A stretch of DNA of 64,000 nt from Nymphaea colorata (Eukaryota; Streptophyta; Magnoliopsida; Nymphaeales; Nymphaeaceae), in NCBI RefSeq assembly GCF_008831285.2, contig NC_045144.1, positions 8,128,341-8,192,340 on the forward strand, written 5' to 3'. Below are positions 57,705-64,000 of the stretch, in pieces. The stretch's first letter is position 1. Every line of letters begins with the position of its first letter. The notes beneath the pieces are model-generated. The model worked only from the letters and a program-made list of their open reading frames with translations. It had not been told where the DNA came from and did not search any database. The position numbers and the translations under genes were made by a program.

Positions 57705-60700
57705 ATGGCGGTAACCGTGACACCATCCGCGATCTCAACCATCCTTTCAAGCCCCACGCCGGATTCGCCCTCATCCATCCCAGATCTCGTCATCCAAATC
57801 GTCGATCTCAAGCCAGTCGGGACCAGCAACACTCGATTCACGTAAGCTTATATCTCTTGTATGCATTTGTCTTCATACACCTTTTGTTTTTGGTGGGGAG
57901 GGCCGGGTGGGGGGGGGGTGGTGGTGGTATGGGGAAGGGAGGGGCTAGGGGATTGATTCTGCCATCTTATTCTTCATTGCCATTTTGGCCCTTTTTTCTT
58001 TGTTTTCTTTCTGTATTTCATCTTTATCTTATCTCTGGGTTTTTACTTTAAAATTTTCCTTGTTGGGTAGTTCGGTTTATAAAGATGTGATCCTGTTTGG
58101 AATGGTAGAACCTTATGTGAATTCAGGCCATGAATGATTGATGTCAAGCTTTTTGTAGATTTATGGCGAATGATGGATCGATGAAGCTGAAGGCGATGCT
58201 GCCGACCTCGATTTCTTCTGAAGTTCAGTCCGGGGAACTCCAGAATCTGGGGCTGATTCGGATTATTGACTACACCTGCAACGCGGTGCCCAATCAACCC
58301 CAAAAGTATGAAAACCTCGCACTTAATCTCAGTAATCTTCGTTTTTGTCAGTGTTGACTACGTTGCAAGAATACGAGTGGTGTTGTCTTTTTCATGAATT
58401 TAAGTTATAGGTAGCGGACGTGTTCGACGGGCCTGGTTTAGCCTGCAGTTTTTCTTGGTGTGACTCGAAGTTGGTTTCATCCTGTTGATGGGACTAAACC
58501 GGTCGACTTTGCTTCTGAAGGATTCTGAAAATTTGTTCAACATGGCAGATTCGTTTAACCTCAACTGCTGTTTAACATCCACGTCGATTTGTTCATTTAT
58601 TGTTCTGATATTCAACCTTTTTCACCAATTGATCCTGGTTCCACTGTATATGCACCCTTAATCAATTAGAACTACGTGGGACTTGCGTTCTTTTTTTGAT
58701 TAAACTACAAAGAAAAAACTGTATGTACTCTTAAGCAGCTCGCTGTATTCTATTTCGAGCTGGCTGATCTCTACCGACGTGTTCCCTTTTGGGTCAAATT
58801 GGATGGCGAGTCTTGCGCTTGGTCCCAATTAGTTGCATTTCGCTCATAGTAATTGGAGTTGAAATTGCCTCTTGGGTATCAGTGGTTCAAGTTGCTATGC
58901 TCTTCTGAGATTAGTTTTCGCAATACTAATAATGCAGTGTTCATTGTTCAATTCTGGTCTGAGCCTCGGTGACCAGTTTCATCCGAAACTCGTGCCATTG
59001 AACAGCTGCCGATTTGGCAAGAACAATTGGCATCTTTTGGACCCTATCGTATTGGGTTGATGCTTTTGAGTAGTGTAATGAAAAGTTGGCCGTATTCTGA
59101 AACGTTTAGCTCTTACTTTGGTGCAAAGACGATGCTAATCTATCTGTTTAAATTTGATTATGTGCAGAGTGTTGATAGTAACAAAATGCGAGGTGGCATC
59201 TCCACCGCTTGAAGAGGAGGTGAAGACTAAGGTGAAATTGGAAGAAGAAACGGGCATAATTTTGAGACCAAAGGAAGAAACGGGCATAGTTTTGAAGCCA
59301 AAGCTTGAAGCTAACGCAAAGTCTGCTGCTCAAATTATTAGAGAACATCATGAAAAGTAATATTTTTTTTCCTATACAGTTAATATGATAACCATGTATT
59401 TTAAATGAAAGAGTCATGAAGAATATTGTTTAAGGAGTGGACTTCTAACATTGCATGCCTTGTGTGTCAATATGTAAAAGATTATTAGAATGAATTTATT
59501 TAAAGTTATGGCAGTATTTTTCAGTTCTGTTGCTCATCGTTTTATGCTGTCACGTATCTGCAGTGCCCCTCCCACCTCTCGAATGGCTATGACAAGAAGG
59601 GTTCATCCTTTGGTTTCACTAAATCCATATCAAGGGAATTGGACTATAAAGGTTCGGGTCACTGACAAAGGCATCATGCGCTCGTACAAGAACGTGAGAG
59701 GCGAAGGAAGTCTGTTCAATGTGGAGCTGACAGATGAAGATGTAAGCAACGAAATTAGAAACAAATGACTGTTTTCTTTACTGGTTCCTGAGCTTGTGCA
59801 CGTAACAACCTTTGAAATATGAAAACATTTAAGTTATTGCATCATTAATCTTTAGGTCCTGTCCAAATGATTTGTGTTATGTTGTTATTAAGATTAGTTT
59901 ATGGTAATGAATGCTGTAAATCTGCTTTGGCTAAATTTGATTTTGGTTTAGAGTACTCTCGTAGTTTCTGTTGCAATTCATTTGGTCACTACTCGTGTAC
60001 TGATTTTTCTGTTGCTTACATTTTCTGCATCGTCTTCTGCTCTATTAAATTTGTTTTTCATTTAGGAACACAAATATCATTGAGGTACTATTTTAGCAAA
60101 ATTTTAAATGTTGGATAGGCATGTATTGATATTGCTATTAATAATGTTTCAGGGAACACAGATTCGGGCAACCATGTTCAACGAAGCTGCAAAAAAGTTC
60201 TATCCTAAGTTTGAGTTGGGAAAAGTGTATTACATTTCCAGGGGAACTCTTAAACTTGCCAATAGACAATTTAAAACTGTTCCAAATGATTATGAGATGA
60301 CCTTGAATGAGAACTCAGAAGTTGAAGAAGCCGCTGGTGAGGGGATCTCTATCCCAGAGGTGAAATTCAACTTCACCAAAATTGATCAATTGAGTCAATA
60401 CATTAACGGTAGAGAACTTATAGGTAAGCTCTGTTCTTTGTTTAAATGATTTACCTGCTGATTTTATCATCCATTTGTTTACTTATCTTCCTTTCCACTA
60501 TAGATGTTATTGGGGTGGTTCAACACGTTTCAAGTACTCTTAGCATTCGAAGGAAAAGTGACAATAAAGACATCCCAAAGCGTGACATCACTATTGCAGA
60601 TGAATCGTAAGTCTTTTGAATTCTCCTGGGTTGATGTTAAGTTTTGATCAGATAAAAATGTTGGCCACTCGGCTTCGACTAGTTTTGTGCCACGACTGCC

Positions 60701-62571
60701 CTTTGTCATGAAATTATGCAAATTGAATGTCTTAGTCCTTATCAGCTGAGCCCCAATTTCAAAGTTGATCTCTTAATGTAAAAAACAAACAAACGAGTAG
60801 ATATAGAACAGACAAAGAAATCAAATTCTTTTTGTGAAAAACATGGATTGCATAAACATCGAAAGGTAACATGTATATTCTGCTTACAAGACTCACGTTT
60901 TCATGAGAAACAATTTGAGCTCTTAAATTACTTCAAACCACTGATACTTAAATGTGTGCCAAATACATGTCTTATTATGCATGTTTATCCTTCTTAGATC
61001 TGAAACAACTGAACTAAGAGTATCACTCTTAAAATTGTGCTTTAAGTAGCCCCTTCCTGTACTGCTCAAACAAGCTACAGCCTGTCAATCTGGAACCTTT
61101 TGTTAGTTGTGGTGCTGGTTTTGACCCGTCTAGCTAATGTCATTCACCTGGCAGGTTTAGCTGACTCAGTCTCTTACAGTTGTGCTTGTTTAGCCATATC
61201 TTACTGAAGTTCTGAATTGTAGGAAGCGCACAGTTGTTGTCTCACTATGGAACGATCATGCTACAAAAGTTGGACAAGAGCTTCTTGATATGGTAGATAC
61301 TGCTCCAGTGGTAGCAATCAAGAGCCTCAAAGTAGGTGATTTTCAAGGTAGATACAGAATACTCAATCATTATAATATGCTTTTGTTTCATTTATCTGAA
61401 TTAGATGCTGAAAATTTTCTATAAAATTTATAGGAGTTTCTCTTTCTACATTGATCACGAGTACAGTAGTCATAAATCCTGACACTTCTGAAGCAAAGAA
61501 GTTGAGGTCCTGGTAAGTGGGCTGTTTCTTCCATTAGCATTTGAAGACTAATATTGAAGTTAATATAACTTATGGTTTCCTTATGTCAGGTACGATTCTG
61601 AAGGTAAACAGTCATCCATGGCTTCTGTTGGGTCTGGCATGATCTCATCAAAGACAGGATCAAGATCAATGTACTCCGACAGAGTGTCTCTTTCTCATAT
61701 TGTTGGGGACACATCCTTGGGGCAGGATAAGGTATACAGATTATGTCTTCTTCAACATAGATGAACTGCTTTACCTCTTGAATTTAGTGGGAATCTTCTT
61801 TTCCTTGTTGTTAATGGAAATTGATGAATGATGTTCTTTCATGGGCAGCCGGCATGGTTCAGTATTATAGGGTATATAAGCTTCATCAAGCCTGACCAGA
61901 CAATGTGGTACCGTGCATGCAAAACATGTAACAAGAAGGTTACAGAAGCAATTGGGTCTGGTTATTGGTGTGAAGGATGCCAAAAGAATGATGTGGAGAG
62001 CTCTTTGAGGTAGGAATCATATTACTCATTTGGATGGCTCCAGTTCTTTGTTTCCAGGTTCATTAGCTTCATTGAACTTTGAACTTCTGCAGGTATATAA
62101 TGGTTGTGAGAGTTACCGACTCATCTGGGGAAGCGTATGTTTCTACTTTCAACGAACAAGCAGAAAAAATTATTGGTTGCACAGCGGACGAACTAGAAAT
62201 GATCAAATCAGAGGTAAACATCTGCACTCATGCATCGGATGGTGGAACCTGTCCTTCGTTACGTCTTCTTTTTTCAGTTTAATTTCCTATATAAATAGTT
62301 TTCAGTTTGGAATATAGGAAGTTGATTTTTTTTTTTTTATTGGAAACAAAGTCACTAATTTTCTGTGTGCAATTTCATTTTGAAGGATGAGAAATCCTAT
62401 CAAAGCAAATTGAAGGAAGCCACATGGATGCCTCATCTTTTCCGAGTAAGTGTTGTGCAATCAGAGTACATGAACGAGAAAAGGCAGAGGATCACGGTGA
62501 GAGCTGAAGCTCCAGTTGATTGGGCAGCTGAAACGAAGCACCTTTTGGAGAAAATATCAAAGTCTAACTAA
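57705..62571 (+). CDS. RPA1B: Replication protein A 70 kDa DNA-binding subunit, RPA70B type, 12 exons, 612 aa
   Basis: The large subunit of the RPA trimer that binds single-stranded DNA in replication and repair. Exons: 57705-57841, 58159-58305, 59168-59356, 59564-59741, 60153-60423, 60504-60606, 61223-61347, 61434-61512, 61590-61731, 61849-62009, 62093-62213, 62386-62571. All have GT/AG ends and phases sum to an uninterrupted 613 codons. Residues 1-110 form the N-terminal OB fold (FMANDGSMKLKAML). DNA-binding domain A begins near 170 (RVHPLVSLNPYQGNWTIKVRV), domain B near 290 and domain C near 440. The last has a C4 zinc ribbon at C481, C484, C498 and C501 (ACKTCNKK ... YWCEGC). Length and linker resemble Arabidopsis RPA70B (about 604 aa) as I remember it and lack the CCHC tail of the RPA70C/E types. 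A 10-residue in-frame duplication lies at 121-140. The start ATG (AAAGATGGCGG) follows a leader without an obvious competing start. Confidence 0.95.
59244..59303 (+). repeat. 30-bp in-frame tandem duplication within RPA70 exon 3
   Basis: Two 30-bp units, 59244-59273 and 59274-59303, each starting GAAGAAACGGGCATA and differing at three positions, encode EETGIILRPK and EETGIVLKPK (residues 121-140) in the linker between the N-terminal domain and domain A. Confidence 0.95.
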
Positions 62572-64000
62572 TTTTTAAATTTCTTTCTTACGTTCACGCT
62601 TATCTGTTTTCTGTCTCGTCATTTTGTTTTTTGGCCTTTCACCTCAAAACCGGGGAGGTTGTATTACATAGAAAAGTAGCATGTTAAAATTTCACAAATT
62701 AGTATTGTATATATGTTTCTAGCCGGTGTGATCCGAACTTACCACTTTTTCTCTTATAGATTCTCGTTTTACTCAATCATACTCTGCTCTAAATGTACCT
62801 TCTCTTTGTAAGTCTTCTTCTCAAACATAGTCTTTCCTTCGTTATAAAGCTAAAAAAGTAAAAGTGCTGTTATTATTACTTTTTTTTTTTTGTCAATGTC
62901 AATCTCCACCCATCCTGCAAGGCATAACGTGAACATCTTATTATTAAATTGCCCACTCATTGCAGTTCATGAGTATGAATGAGAGGGCATCTGAAGAACA
63001 TTAAACCTTGGTTTGAATTCAAATTTAATGAGTTTTTGGGACATTCTTTTTCTACATCAAACCTGCTGGAGGGTCCCTCTATTTCAGGCAAAAAACCATT
63101 ATATACAATATTATAAATGATTTTCAGATCATTTGTCAATCTCCACCCATCCAGCTATCCTCATTGGCATAGTTTGGAATTAAGGTCTGAAATCTGCACA
63201 TGTACTTGGTTTGAATTCAAATTTAGGGTCCCTCTATTTTAGCCAAAATTTTTTTGAGCCAACTAACTTATACGTGAAATCTCAATCAGGTTGGTGCTTG
63301 ATCTTATGAGCAACAATATTTGAGTATTTTTTGGGTACACATACACACAACATTGTTTGACCTGACCAACAATACAATCATGTTACATCATTTGATATTA
63401 TAAACAGGTTTAACAGAAGTTCTTTTAAGAATTGTGCATTATTAACTCAAAAATTGAAAGGCTTTAAAACAGACCCATAGGTTTGACCGTTAGTTTTTTC
63501 GTATGGATGAAAGAGGAAAAAAAACCATGATTGGGCATTTTTGTCTTAATATTAATTAGCAACTTTTTTTTTCCTTATGTCAAACATCTATTTGGAAATT
63601 ATCACTGATTCGTATGATATTTGTGTTTTTGATCGATGCATATCGGCTAAAGTGTTGGGTTAAGCCCCTACCTAAGTCGAGGGAACCCATTACAACCTAT
63701 ACTTACATTTGGAAAAAACATGAACAAAAAGAACAAAAAGTTGGAACCGACCGGAAAACAACCAATGATAAAGAAAAAACAACCAAGGATAAAACAGAAT
63801 TCAGAAGAAGGCCATCTACATTTGGTCGACCTTAATTCAGACATTTCCAAAGGATGTCAATTATATTTGCAGGATCCAATAGACATGAAAAAGCTAGAAC
63901 CACCATGACGAAGAGTGGTAAAATTAATGTTATGACTCACAAACATTGAATTTTTGATGATAAAGAATCATAGCATACTTGTGAACCAAACATTGAGAAA
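62572..64000. other. RPA70 3' flank
   Basis: 3' untranslated region, then AT-rich DNA. Contains the direct repeat described at 62896-63245. The frames at 63614-63908 show no family motif. No further gene recognised before the window ends. Confidence 0.5.
62896..63245. repeat. Diverged direct repeat downstream of RPA70
   Basis: Three words recur in the same order: GTCAATCTCCACCCATCC (62898, 63135), CTTGGTTTGAATTCAAATTT (63006, 63205) and GGGTCCCTCTATTT (63071, 63226). Offsets shrink from 237 to 199 to 155, so the second copy has lost internal sequence. Confidence 0.85.

Overview
This is nuclear DNA from a flowering plant. The reasons are AT-rich sequence, GT-AG introns, long gene-poor stretches full of microsatellites, Ty1/Copia retrotransposons with an initiator-Met tRNA primer site, and genes of plant-restricted families (EXO70E, GT43/IRX9-like, MRS2, the gar2-related/SRP40-like family). 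I cannot place the species from the sequence alone. Nothing looks bacterial, organellar or like a foreign gene cluster, and I found no evidence for a wholly new biological system. The points of interest are in gene evolution, transposon structure and promoter motifs.

Layout. 1-472: the end of a minus-strand LTR retroelement that runs off the left edge and sits just upstream of the last exons of an MRS2-type Mg2+ transporter (623-1398, +). 2150-3990: a heavily decayed antisense Copia pol fossil. 4080-7600: repeats, including a diverged repeat of roughly 90-bp units. 8219-10081 (-): an intronless EXO70E-like exocyst gene with a probable long spliced leader up to about 12030. 14207-19074 (-): a young, structurally almost complete Copia element with 367-bp LTRs and a TAGAC target duplication. 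It has one in-frame stop in pol and lacks the gag N-terminus. 19075-26636: gene-poor repeats. 26637-30849 (-): a three-exon IRX9-like/IRX9H xylan glycosyltransferase. 30850-39561: gene-poor, microsatellite-rich DNA.

39562-44269 and 46167-49232 (both -) are two tandem copies of ribosomal protein eL32 with identical exon lengths (90, 182 and 130 bp) and strongly different first introns. 50480-53974 (+) is a three-coding-exon, serine-rich gar2-related gene. 57705-62571 (+) is a 12-exon RPA70B-type replication protein A large subunit (612 aa) preceded by a cluster of E2F-like sites.

The genes are an ordinary eukaryotic neighbourhood with unrelated housekeeping roles: magnesium transport, exocytosis, xylan synthesis, translation and DNA replication. 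All splice coordinates were derived by hand from GT/AG sites, reading frame and remembered family sequences. No similarity search was run.
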